DNA of 64,000 bases from Plumapathes pennacea (Eukaryota > Cnidaria > Anthozoa > Antipatharia > Myriopathidae), in NCBI GenBank assembly GCA_964036295.1, contig OZ038464.1, forward strand, positions 19,977,443 to 20,041,442. The letters are read 5' to 3'. Position numbers and translations under genes: made by a program. The notes under the pieces were generated by a model. That model was not told where the DNA came from. It did no database searches and saw nothing but the letters and a program-made list of their open reading frames with translations. Below, piece by piece: positions 1 through 12,000 of this stretch (position 1 is its first letter; the number at the start of each line of letters is the position of its first letter).

Positions 1-65
1 ATGTGAACAGGATGCAAAAAAGGATGCTTACATATAAGCTAATTTAGACAATAAAACATACATAC

Positions 66-3000
66 CACTTGACAGGCCCTCATGCAGTCAGCAGAAGCAC
101 TCCTACAACAATTCTTGGATGCTGCCATAAAATCAAATTATAATTAGTAATATTAACTTATAACATTATCCACAGTTCTAGCTCATAGTTGATCAAATCG
201 TTATTCATTCGATGATGAATAAAGTTACCAAACTGCTTTCAAACTAAAATAAAGAGCTCTGTACTGGATGTACAAAATATGTACTGCAATGCTTATCAAT
301 GTGTCCATCAACTCAAGCAAAAAGTATGTGTCACAACCTACCTTCATGTCTTTGTAGACATCGAAACATTGCTGAATCCTGCAACAGAACAGCAAAAGCA
401 ACTCAGGAGGGAGAAGACAGTAAGGAAAACCATCTAATTTACCCTCAGATGTACAAGCCCCCACATCATACCCCCCTCCCCATACAACTGCACAAGTTGT
501 TGTACTGATATATTTTAAAGATCTTTCATTTCCAGTAGATTCTCTGTTGCATTTCTTACAAGATAGGACAATTTCAGGGTTCTGGTCAATAAGAGAATCC
601 CCAGTCTGTTTTCAACAGGCTTTCCTAAAATAAAATCCCTAAAAATACAGTCCCCACCTCATCATTAAGAAAGCAGCTGGCGTTAATCTCAGACTCCTTG
701 CCAGTCAAGCATGCTTTCTTACAAGCACTTGAAGACCCCAGAACACAACATGTCCGCTGATACGTCGACCAGTTATAACCAATGTATTTTGATATAGCTG
801 CAGAGAAAAGATGTTTCATAGGTTAGTATTATATCAGTGGGAGACTGCTTGATCACGCAAAAGAATATTGCAAGTAGTTGACAAATAAATGACTACAAAA
901 TTCAAGTTTGAGACATCGTGTCGTCATCAAGAATTAATGGCACAATTGGCTGATTTACACATCCATGCACTATTCAGTCATGAAACAATAATGATCCAGT
1001 CATGTGACAGTATACTTACAGGGCAAGTAAATATATTCAGACTAGCAATATTCTATCAACTTTCTTTAGGGCAGTTTGGGTACCACCTTTTGTCTAACAG
1101 CTGGTACAAGATCCTACTTGATAAGCACAACGTGGTCTTTTACATGCTGGCTTAACTAACAATACTATGTGTGACCTGCTCTGACCTTCCCAATGTTATT
1201 CACCAAAATAGCAACATAACCCACTCATCCACATGGTAAAGTCACTGGGTATTTGTTTTGACTCTATAAACATGTTGTGTTCCTTGTATCTGGATTTTAG
1301 CCAAAATCTCTCTGGCAAACAAATCACAGGAAGCGCTGTCCACATAACTGATATAATGGGCCTTAATGGGCCCCCAAGTAACACTAATTGAACACCCCTG
1401 CCCCATGCAGAAGAGGCGGTATTTGCAGAAGCACTGATAAGCTGTAACAAAGGCACTGGCCATCTGTATGTGCACATCAGAAGTAAACAGGAAACTTCCT
1501 AAATGTTCCCCTGCAGAGGTAGACAACACATTGCCCTAATGGACTGCAACAAAAGCATTCGTTGGGTGAGTGACACAGTTGAAGGAACATGCTAAGATGG
1601 ACAAACAATAATGATTTATCATATATTCATGAAAAGCATCCGGTAATATTATTTATTGTTCTGATCACAAGATGTACAAACTTATTGATTATATAGTGGC
1701 TTTATTTGCAAAACTAACAATATTAGGAAAAGCATTCCTATGGAAATATATCCACATCCTGATTTCAAAAAATAACATTCATATCCAGATAAAAATCTGA
1801 GGCTTTCACTGTGCCACTGAATAGTCAGGAAAAATGCTTCAAGTGAAGAAACTGGATTTTACAACTCATAAATACACTCACGTTACGTCAATTAGATTCG
1901 GATTATGCAGATGCATGACATTAAAATGTATGTTTGTGTAACATGACCCAATTACTTCACTTAGCTTTACAACTTTCCCAAAAAATACTTACTTCTCACC
2001 AAAAGAAACCTACAGTAAAACCACTCTCTTTACTAAATTCAAACCAAACCATATACAGTACACATGCATGTGTACTGAACGCTGAACATTATACACATCT
2101 TACTTTTATACTTTTCACATCTTCAGTGCTTTTATCCCAACAAATGGCCATCTGCCAAACAGAACTTCCATAACATCAACTGAATTCAGGCGAAGCCATA
2201 GCCTATGCTAACATTTGCAAAAGATTACTGGCACTGAGTTTGACAACAAGTAAATAACTTCAAGAAAACATCCATGGGGTTTCTACCAACTGGCAACAAA
2301 GAAAACAATGAAAGATTCCATCCTACTTCAACCAGCTGTACGTCCCACCATGCTACTTCTTTTCAACAGCCAGGTATATATATATATATATAAAAAAAAA
2401 ATCAAAGAGCCTGGTTTTAGAATAGCCTGTACCATACATATATTCAGCAAAAAGAAACCCTGTAAATATGACTGCAGATCTAAATCTGCACTAAATAAAC
2501 AACTCTCTGCAACACTATCAGTACAGAGTTTACCCTAGCTAATATTACCATAAGAAAATAGGGCTTGTAATAATCTCAGATGTGTGCTGCTTTGCTGCAC
2601 TAGATAAAATCTGTTAAACTCCAATACCTAACAAATATTGAAAGCACAGTTCTGCGAGTTCTACAGCTAATTTATTTCATGTCAGTCTATGTCCTCAACT
2701 ATTCAGTGTGCCACTGCAATCCAACCCTAGATACAAACTTTTCCTTCGAGTCAGATACTGTAAAATGTGGGCTGACAGAATGGCAGCAGGAGAGAGGGTC
2801 GTTCTGTGCCAGTCGGTTCTCTGACAGTTCCAAGACTATTAACCTTTAGGGCAGAACATACCTATATAGCTTAAATACACAAAGGAGGACCCTGTCCCCC
2901 CAGGCTGAGATATTATTATGACTATGCAGTGAAATGGTCTGGAACATTTCAAAAAACTGAAGTTTATCTTGCCTACTGGGTGGTTGTCTGAAATGATTAA

Positions 3001-6000
3001 AAACACCATGCATACTAAATACTATCACGTCCATATCAAATTCAAAACTATCAGTGGTCAGCTAGGTGGAGCAACAAGCAATAAAATGTCTCATAATCAT
3101 ACAATAAATTTCAGAACATCAAACTTATCAGTATTGGTAAAATCATCACTGACAATATCTGTTCCAGTCAGTATTTTTGTGAATACACAGTTGGCATTCA
3201 AACTTTCACAGCAGTCAAATGTAGGATTCAGTGTTCAAAAATCATTCAGCACTTGATTGTGAGTTGTTTCTTGACAAAACTCCAGACTGCAACATAGGAG
3301 TGGCCTTCACAAGTCAAATAACATAGTCCCTTCATGCTGGGTGAAGTAAAACATATCAGATAACTTCCAATCTCTGATTAAAAAATCTCAGGGGGGCAAA
3401 AAGAAAATTCTATCAGTCTTGACATTCCACTGTCCACAAAATAACCAGAGGCTAACAGATGTCATTAAATCAACCATGGTCTTCACCTATGTATAAGCCA
3501 ACAGGCAGTGACTTTCAGAAGGCAAAAATTATAAAAAAAAAAAAGATGTCTCAAGGTTACCTTCTAACAAGATTAAATTTCAAACTGCTTCATAAATGGT
3601 TTAGGACATTCTTCAGCCATGACCTGGTATACATTTGTCAACATGATAATTTTTTATGAAATCCAGGGGTTCAATGCATTTATCTCTGCCCTGGTAAGTC
3701 CCAACTTTCACATCCAACTAGAAAATTCTATGAAGAAATTATGCACTTACTAGCTAGAATATACCGGCATCAAGACGAAAAAAAAACTGATTCATGTATA
3801 CTTCAAAGGCTATATATGCTGCATCTTGCAATATTGTTGTATGAAATATAAGATAGATATTCTATTTTACTGAAATAAATGCAAGGGATACAGGTCACAC
3901 CAAGTTATCAAACTTGAGTTCTACAAACTAGCTACTGCAAAGTGTTAAGCTAAAGGATAACAAACTTCAGGGTAAAGGCAAACATTACTAAAAATCTGAA
4001 CAGAGGACTAAAATATTAATGCTCTACCTCACAAAAAAGACTATGTACATTTCCAGTTTGATTCTCAATGTGCTCAGCAACCTTCTAAGTGATTTCCCCT
4101 CCCACGTGGAACGAAAAGATACAAAAGCAATCGAGCATACATACTGACTTTCAAAAAGTTAAGACCCGAACAGTCGTGGGTTTCTAGAATCGGCAAACAC
4201 TCAGAAACCCACAAACAACGCGAGAAAATACAGCCCGTACAAGAACTAGCCATGATTTTTCCACAACCACACAATTAATAATTCATTAACGCCTCAAGCA
4301 AAGGGCCTAAACATAATCTTCGCATTATCACAAAAACACACAAGCGTTTCAAAATCGACACACCATTCCCGACAACTTGTTGTGAACTTGCGCGCGTGCA
4401 AGAATTGCGAGGCTGTCATCCCAAGCCCTGATTAAAAACTACTCTCACCAAGAAACCGTTTAGGTGTGAACGCTTTAACTGGTGCAGTTGATGTCTTTCA
4501 AGGAAACGAGAAAAATAATCGGTCAAGCTAAAACAATACAGAGCCCAATTAAATTTCCATTAGGTCGCTTTGCATACAAGTTGATGCACCGTTAAAAGGT
4601 TCCTATTAACGATTAGAATTTTCGCTCTGTCGCACACCCAACTTCGACACACGGAACGCTCACATTTATTCTGATAACGGCAAATTTCATTTAAAAAATC
4701 CCCAGTTTGTTTTTCCCTGTCGGCTAAGGTGATCGAGAAGCCCTCAAACGAAATGCAGCGAAGCACAACGGATGGATAAGTACTTTGTGGGTTCACTTGG
4801 CAATGACACGACCTTTCTCCTGTTGGTATTAAGTTTTCAGCGCCAAGTAAGCTGATGCTCTAAGAACAACTTTAAGAGAAGTCATTGACGAACTCTATCT
4901 AGGAATTATGATGTTCTACTGCGGCAATCAACAAGGCGACGATTTCAGGTTGATCCTAATTGGCCTATTATGCCAAGCAAGGCCTTTATTTGCAGAAGTT
5001 ATTAGTGAAAATTAGACTGACAATGCGTCGCTTGCTGTTCGCATAAACCTTACCTGAACTAGACTTGTTCATACACTGCCAGAATTTAGTCTGAAAGACA
5101 AACAACGAAAGACGATATCAAGCTCCGTGGAATCTCACAGCTTCCCCTCACAGCCAGGCCTACCCCCAAATCTCTCAAACATGTCGGCATTGAACAAAAC
5201 ACTTTTGACGAAGAAGTACAGTAGTTCGCTTACCATGTGCCCAGGACAGTGTACTGGAAGCTCTTTGAGCTTCTCATAGCGCATACTCATATCCCTTTGA
5301 GCTTCATACTGATGTTGAAGAAGAAAACAGGATATCTGATGTTAGCACGAACACTTGTTAAGCAATTCGCGAAACAATCCGGCTTGAGCATTTTTCGCAC
5401 TTTAACATGATCGTCTTCACAGGAAATACGGCAGTTTTATCTTAAAACAGCACGGCAGACACGGCCAAAACGTTTCTTCGCAACCCAATGCCCCGTTGAG
5501 ATCGTATGAAGGTGACCATTACCTTGTTACATGCAACTCCACAGTGATCAAACCCCGAAGTATGGCGGCGACAACAGCCGAAGCCTGAAAGATCAGCACA
5601 AGATGATTGAGTGGATGCTTCGATTGGAAAGAAACTAGAAAAGGGTCAGAGGACCGGTGGTAAAAGGTGAAGCACTCCGGCGGATTATTCACCGGAAATT
5701 TACAATCAATTCAATGCAAAGATTCATTGGCGTGGTGGTTATAATTATTTCTGCTGTTAAATCCACAAATCATGATTAATTCTAACTACCTAAAACCAAC
5801 AGAATTAAGCGCATGTGTTGCGTAAACAGTGAATTCTTTCCAAACGCCGCCATCGCGAACAAAATACTCCGAGAAACCCTGCGATGCGCTCGGTCACAGT
5901 GAAAGGTCCACCGCGGAGTCGTTTCAAAACTACGGCGAATTCTGTCACGAATCGCCGAGGTTTGCTTACCTTCGGCCGATAGAATGGCGTTTAGAATCCA

Positions 6001-6024
6001 TAACGTGCTAAGAAGCACAAACAT
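66..6024 (-). CDS. RECK: RECK-like GPI-anchored cysteine-knot protein, N-terminal part (7 exons, runs off the left edge)
   Basis: In vertebrates RECK is a GPI-anchored, Kazal-containing membrane protein that restrains matrix metalloproteases and serves as a WNT7 co-receptor. Exons (minus): 5970-6024, 5523-5584, 5234-5308, 5054-5090, 649-797, 342-371 and 66-113; phases agree at every junction (456 nt, 152 codons). Exon 1 is a signal peptide (starts MFVLLSTLWILN). The following exons spell the RECK N-terminal knot repeat: a CC pair, C-x3-C (HCGVAC), a CX9C (HCPGHMTKFWQC), then CC with ACKKAC, a second CX9C ending in QCFDVYKDMK, then CC with DCMRAC. Exon 5 could instead end at 658; the 649 end is preferred because it keeps the CX9C spacing. 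Intron 4 is about 4.3 kb. The donor after 66 is GTATGT, so the gene continues beyond base 1. Kazal domains and GPI signal are not in view. Family call is firm; exon 5-6 edges are less certain. Confidence 0.88.
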
Positions 6025-8126
6025 GATGCCACAACGCGTTGTGCGACGACTGCATGGGCTATCTCACTGAGTCTCCATCTATAAAAGCAAAGTCGGATGC
6101 ATGGCTAGTGTATTATCCTTGTATTATAGCACAGGCACTCGGGACGACCAATCGCGTCAAACGAACAATTAGCGGGAAATTGTTGCAACAACGAGCAGCC
6201 AATCACAAGCGTCGATCTTAACTCGACGAGTGACGCTTGCTGTTGTAAAGAAACCCACTCCGTTTGTTTTGTGTTGTGTTCTATAATCTGTTTAATGGAT
6301 AAGATCGGGATATTGTGACAGCTTTGAAGGGTGAAAAAAAAGACCTGGCCTTTTGTTTGCTTTCCATTGTTTTCTGTATTTGGCATTCAAGCCATACTTT
6401 ACATAATGTGGATTAACACGGTTTGCGAGTGCGAACGCCTCTAGCTTCCGAGCAAACAAGCAGATGTAAAAAGTTGACAAACCACACAGATCAGTTTCTT
6501 TCGCAGAGTACGACTGAAAATAAAGCATCGTGTGGAACTGTGTACTTAGAAGCGAGTTCCCACGAGCTTCCGGAAAAAAACGCCTAAGCCTTTTAGAGTA
6601 TCAAATCCTGATAAAGTCCCGACAAATTCTTTGACGGATCAACATTTTCTCAAGTATTCGTATAGTTTTCACACGGTTCTGGTCTTTCTCGTACCTTTTT
6701 GTCGCACACTTTAGGACTCACATTGAACAACCTGCTCGTTACACAAAAAGACGAAGAAGCTGAACAATGTACAACCGTGATATTCGCGAAAAATTATCCT
6801 GCCGTGACTTCTCATGGCTCGGAACAGCGATGGATGTGCGCTTCGAATTACATCGGCTAATATGTCAAAGGTTTGAAATTCAACACGCCCCGAACGGCTT
6901 CCCTGTGATATTTATATTCATTTTCCCAAGAGTTGTTGATGGGTAAGTTGATTGAAAATCATGAGAGGGACAAAAAAAAATTGTTCGCATACCTACTTTG
7001 CAACCGCAAAAGCGACCGGCCGAGGGTCTTTTTCAGGGTCCTTTAGAGATCTTCCCAATTGCGTGTATCTAAATCACTCACACCGCCTCGATTTGACTGC
7101 AAATTTGTTTGTCTTTTCTTTGCTTGTTTGTTTTACAGCCTGTTTATTTTTTACACACAAGTGTCGCTCGAGGCTGTTTTGAAAAGGGATGCAAATTCTT
7201 TTGTTAATGTTGATTTTAACAGCATATTTTTGACGTAAATCAAGGTTGTTTTAGCGATAGTTTCATTCTTTTTTCACAAATCACTGATTCGGTTCTTTCA
7301 GAGTCCGGTTTGTGTGCTCAAAACAAATCAAGGCATTTAGAAACCCCGAGCGGCATAAAAACGAGAAGTGTAAGAGGGATGGTAAAGATAGGGTGTCGGC
7401 AAAATTACCATTTATTTTTAGACGATAAAAATGTTTTCTATAGGGTCGGCTGGCCGAATTCTTCTGATTACGATAAGATTATTCACTTTTTGCCGCACTC
7501 TCTATTAAATAGATTCCATTTCAATATTCTAACTTTTTCTGACAGGGCTTAGTTCACTAAACCCACTTCGCGATGCGCCCAATCCAAGATTCACTGTGGA
7601 CGAGGTCTTGAGCAGTTCGTTTCATAAAGTTTTTTTTTTTTTTTTTTTTTTTTTGCCGTGTTTCGTTGGAAAATAAAGCTGGGTCAACAAAAACAACTGC
7701 AGCCGAAGCGACAAAGCACGTGAAAAAAACAACTCATCGCTCATTAGAAAAAACTTATCGGATTAACTGTTGACGCAAACCACTCCTGAGCAATTAAGAA
7801 CAGAACGAAGTCATTTGACGTGTTTTCCATTCATTTATAAACGGGAAGCAACTGTGAACTGGCCTGTTTGTATTCAATATGAATTAGCGAGATCAAAAAT
7901 CAAGTGAATTTAATTGCAAAAGGCATTTTTCGGGCGCCATGCGAGCAGCACCCAATGAAATATTATCCAATCAAAGCTGAGACAACTTAATTATCGCAAA
8001 GTCGAAATCTTCAAGTCATAAAGCCGGGAAAGATTAGCGACTTATCTGGATTTGCAGATTAAATCTGATTAGAACTTCTTGGGCTGGGAGTGCAAAAGTA
8101 ATCAGGCAGAAGTACACAACACTCAC
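6025..8126. other. Upstream region of the RECK-like gene, no gene seen
   Basis: This holds the presumed promoter and 5' leader of the minus-strand RECK-like gene. No conserved coding exon was recognised on either strand. A pure T run occupies about 7630-7654. Confidence 0.5.
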
Positions 8127-8150
8127 CAGACCCCGATCATGAGAGCACAT
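8127..8150 (-). other. Possible orphan first coding exon
   Basis: On the minus strand an ATG in a strong context (gccaccATG) opens eight codons (MCSHDRGL) and runs straight into a good donor (CTG|GTGAGT). No partner exon could be found downstream before the RECK-like gene, so this may be a chance match, a leader exon of RECK, or the start of an unrecognised transcript. Confidence 0.2.
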
Positions 8151-8634
8151 GGTGGCTTCCGTGTCGGTGAAGCCAGCATCGTAGAGAGTACGTTTTCACC
8201 GTGCTGTGCTGTGCCGTGTCCAGCTCAGCTTGCTAGCTGTTTTGGTGAAATTTGATACCTTTCTATCTTCCTCATTATTTCCTTTGCTTTGCTTTAGTGT
8301 TGTGCGTTGTTTCGTTCTAATTTTACCCGCAGTCATTTGAATGTTGTTTAAATTTCCTTTTTCCGGCCTTGCAGTCTGTAGGTCTGAGTACGCATATTTT
8401 TTGAGCTTGTTCTTTTTTTTTTTTTTATCTCTGTTTCATTAACTTGTCCGTTTACAGTGCTTTCACATTACATTTCGTGTCATTGATTCACCGTTCTGTC
8501 CTTCTCTCTGAGTCCCTCAGTTCTTCGCCCATTGTATGCGGTTGTTAAGCTTCGTTTCCTTCTGTGCCAATAACAAAAACCCAACTGATTGGTCACAGGA
8601 AATAGAAAGAATACAGTGAGGAGCTGGTGCCGTT

Positions 8635-8799
8635 ATGGCTAGTCAGAAATTCTCAATTGAATCCTTGAACAAAAGGCAACGAGGCAAGCAAATGAAAGAA
8701 TACAGTAAACAGCCAGTGGCAAAAAGTTCCGCTCGAACCGATGATCAGTATAAAGAACTTGTTCTCAATTGGTCCGCTCCGATCCCGAGGGGAGGGTAG
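8635..8799 (+). CDS. Small 54-residue ORF next to a poly(A) signal, unknown
   Basis: The frame opens MASQKFSIESLNKRQRGK and closes with TAG at 8797. The product would be basic, hydrophilic and without a membrane segment. AATAAA follows at 8853-8858 and is immediately succeeded by a long (TTA)n tract. That order (short ORF, AATAAA, simple repeat) resembles the 3' end of a non-LTR retrotransposon, but the protein matches no family I recognise. It could equally be the last exon of an unseen gene or a random ORF. Confidence 0.25.
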   Translation: MASQKFSIESLNKRQRGKQMKEYSKQPVAKSSARTDDQYKELVLNWSAPIPRGG

Positions 8800-8858
8800 T
8801 ACCTATTGTGATTCTAGCCTGATGTACTGCTATAATTTTACACTGACACCAAAATAAA

Positions 8859-9003
<145 letters not shown>

Positions 9004-12000
9004 ATGTATTATATGGGCTGGCGCCCTATTTTGTTTTGTTCTTTGTTTTTTCGGACGTTGAATTCAAATGATTACACCCGTTCGCGGAAAACAAATCATT
9101 ATGGCTTTCAGCGAGTTCCTGAGCCGGTGACTTTAGCTTCAGAGATGAAACCGTGGGGAACGCTTTACGATTCAGCTGGATACGGAAATGCCCAGAAGAT
9201 GGCACTGTAATCACCACTAGCAACTTCACTGTCACCATCACAATCACTCCCACTATCACCGTCACGATTATCAGCAACATCATCACCACCATGCACCATT
9301 ATCAGCAACATCCTCACCATCGCGCGCGCCTCAGAGCGCTTATTGCTAAAGGTTATTGTGCTATAGCACAGCGACCACAGTTACCTACAGAAAGCCCACA
9401 TTTTACACCATAAACCGTTGAGGAAGCTTAGTTCTGCTGAAGCCGGATGTTGCACTCGGCACAGCTCTAAATGGAATACAAATTCAAATTCCGTTTTATT
9501 GCTGACCTCAGAAATGGGGTGGTAGTGACATCTCTCCCACATTTAACACGATTTTCAAGGTGTCAAGTGTGTCACGTCTCTTTCCCACACAGATCCTGTT
9601 TCCTTGCAAGAGCTCACTTAAAATTCTTATCAAATGAGGTTCACGCTACAGTAAGCAAGATTACGCTTTGATATGGTAGATTTCTATGATCAACGCTTGG
9701 ATATCTTCTATAGTGAAGAAAACAAATTTCGTGTTTTGTTTGACTTTGAAATACGTACCTGAAACTCGAGATGCCCGTTGCCTCTGTTTCAAACCGAGGC
9801 CAAATGCCAAATGCCAAATGCGATTCCTTTCTTATGAATGTGAAAATGAACATGCTGCGAGTAAAACTATTTTTCAAAAGGCTATGCAGTAAACTCGGTT
9901 TTGAAACAAGCAACAGGCATCTCGAACATGGCCTATTGGATATCTCCACCACTCCATTATGATATTTACTATCACCAGTATTTATTATTATGATCATTAT
10001 CATTACTTGAATATACCAATAAATTCGTTCTTGGCACTTTCCCAAGCCACCGATATTTCAACGGCACTGTGGTCCGGAAAGTCTTATTGGATCACGAGAT
10101 AAGAAGTAAGACGACGAGCGCCAAAAGTGAGTGAGAAAGCGGAAGTGTCATCAAGCTGGGTTACAATAAGTGGTGCCTACTTTAGAGCCCGAGAACAAAG
10201 TCTCGGTCTTGTATTCGGGCACCCTGCCCGTGCCCGAATTCTGACGTGGTTACTTGAAAAAAAGGTGTGTTCACATTAGGCCCATTTATGCCCGGCGAGA
10301 ATCGTACTCGGGCGTGTTCGGGCACCAAGTGTGAACGCGGCCTAAAATGAAACACGACAAACGCTGAACACTGCAGATCAGTACGTATATGAGCTCTCAC
10401 TGAAAACCGGCATGTCGAGTAGTTCGGCGTTCATATTGGAAGGTAAATTATACCTGATCTTCATAGGTTTAGCGTCAACAATAGAAATAAAAAATAAAAA
10501 TGAAAGACACTGGAATCGCAAAAAAGTGGTATTTGTAACAAGGAGATCAATTTATAGTATTGCGATGTTTCAGGGCCAAACGAGTTTGTGAAAAGCTATG
10601 AACAAAGATATTTACCAAAATTTGCGCTCTTGAATGCGGAGTTTCGCGATTGTATGCTTGTATTTTCGTTGGATACTAAACTGGTTTGTGGAGCAAAAAG
10701 TGATAACTCTGACTTTGGTGAGCGAGACATTTTTCTGAGCGACAAAGCCATTTAATTTGAGCTCAGATTCAGTTTTTCCGAGCCATTATTGATAAAAGAG
10801 CGACGCTTTATAGTCATTTAATTTGCAACAATGTTTGTACTGTTCAGTACCAAAATTGAACCTGGGGGCGTTTACCAATTCGTATTTGTCACTCAGGCTG
10901 TGCTAAAAGTCAACACATTTTCCATGGCTTGGCACTCGGTGAAACGCACGTTAATAAAGCTACTGTCAAGTTTTGAAATAGTGTCCACAACCGTTGAATC
11001 CCGTGTTACATTATTTATGGAATCGAACAGGAGAACCGGCAACATTTCTAGTCTAAAGTGATTTGAGAGGAAGATAGTGTTTACTACATCACATTACAAA
11101 CTGTGTTGCGCTGTATCGCGCCTAGCCAGGCCGGGCCCAGGCTACACCGAGCCAAATGCGCGTCAGTTTTCTCCAAGCAAACAAAAAATGACAAATTTTA
11201 ATTACAATTTGGAAGATGTAGCTATTATTTTGAAAGTGACCAATCACACGGATGTGCAGGTAAAAGCCTTGACAGGGAATATCAATACGTTGACGATTCA
11301 CAAATCAAAATTGTACACAATAAAGTCGAATGGAAGAATATGAAATGCTGCGACTTATCAAAACACTTCGAAAATATATTTCTCCCACATCTCGGTCCTC
11401 GAAGGTTACAGATTTTAATTGATCAGGTGTTTTGTTTTTCAGATGTTCAACTCCGTTCATTCGTGGGCAAGGCTTATAATTTGTGGGCTGCTTGGGCGGG
11501 AATTGTTCGTATTAAAAGCATGTGCATAATGTAAATAAAACGCATATCAGACTTTTATCTTAGCTTTGCAGATAATAGTGAATAATTGCTTCCTCAATCT
11601 TTGAGTTACACTTTGAAAGAAACCGCGAGTTTCTATTTTGACTATTTCCAAGACGAGCAAAGGAAAACATCATTAACTAGAAATGAAAAGAAAATTGATG
11701 AATACACTTCCTCAGTTTTCCCTTTTGCACTGAAAGATTTTACGACGAACTCATTTTTTTTATTATTTTTACGGGTATCCCCAAAATATGACTTTTTAAA
11801 CCAGACAAGGTGGAAAACGGCAGGTCTGATTCGTTAATATACAACACTATACCACTGAACTTGTAAATAGAACCAGTCTTCGCTCTGTACTAATAATAAA
11901 AGAAAGGAAACCTCATACGTACCAAAATTGCTTGACAACACGAGTAACTATTTGGCGCTGTTTTGTCCCGTACTATCGGTTTTGAAAGCGAAAATCACGC

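Noticed and set aside
625..819. 64-residue ORF read as a stand-alone small secreted cysteine-rich protein
   Set aside because: It is RECK exon 5 read through into its introns; the cysteine pattern continues in phase with exons on both sides.
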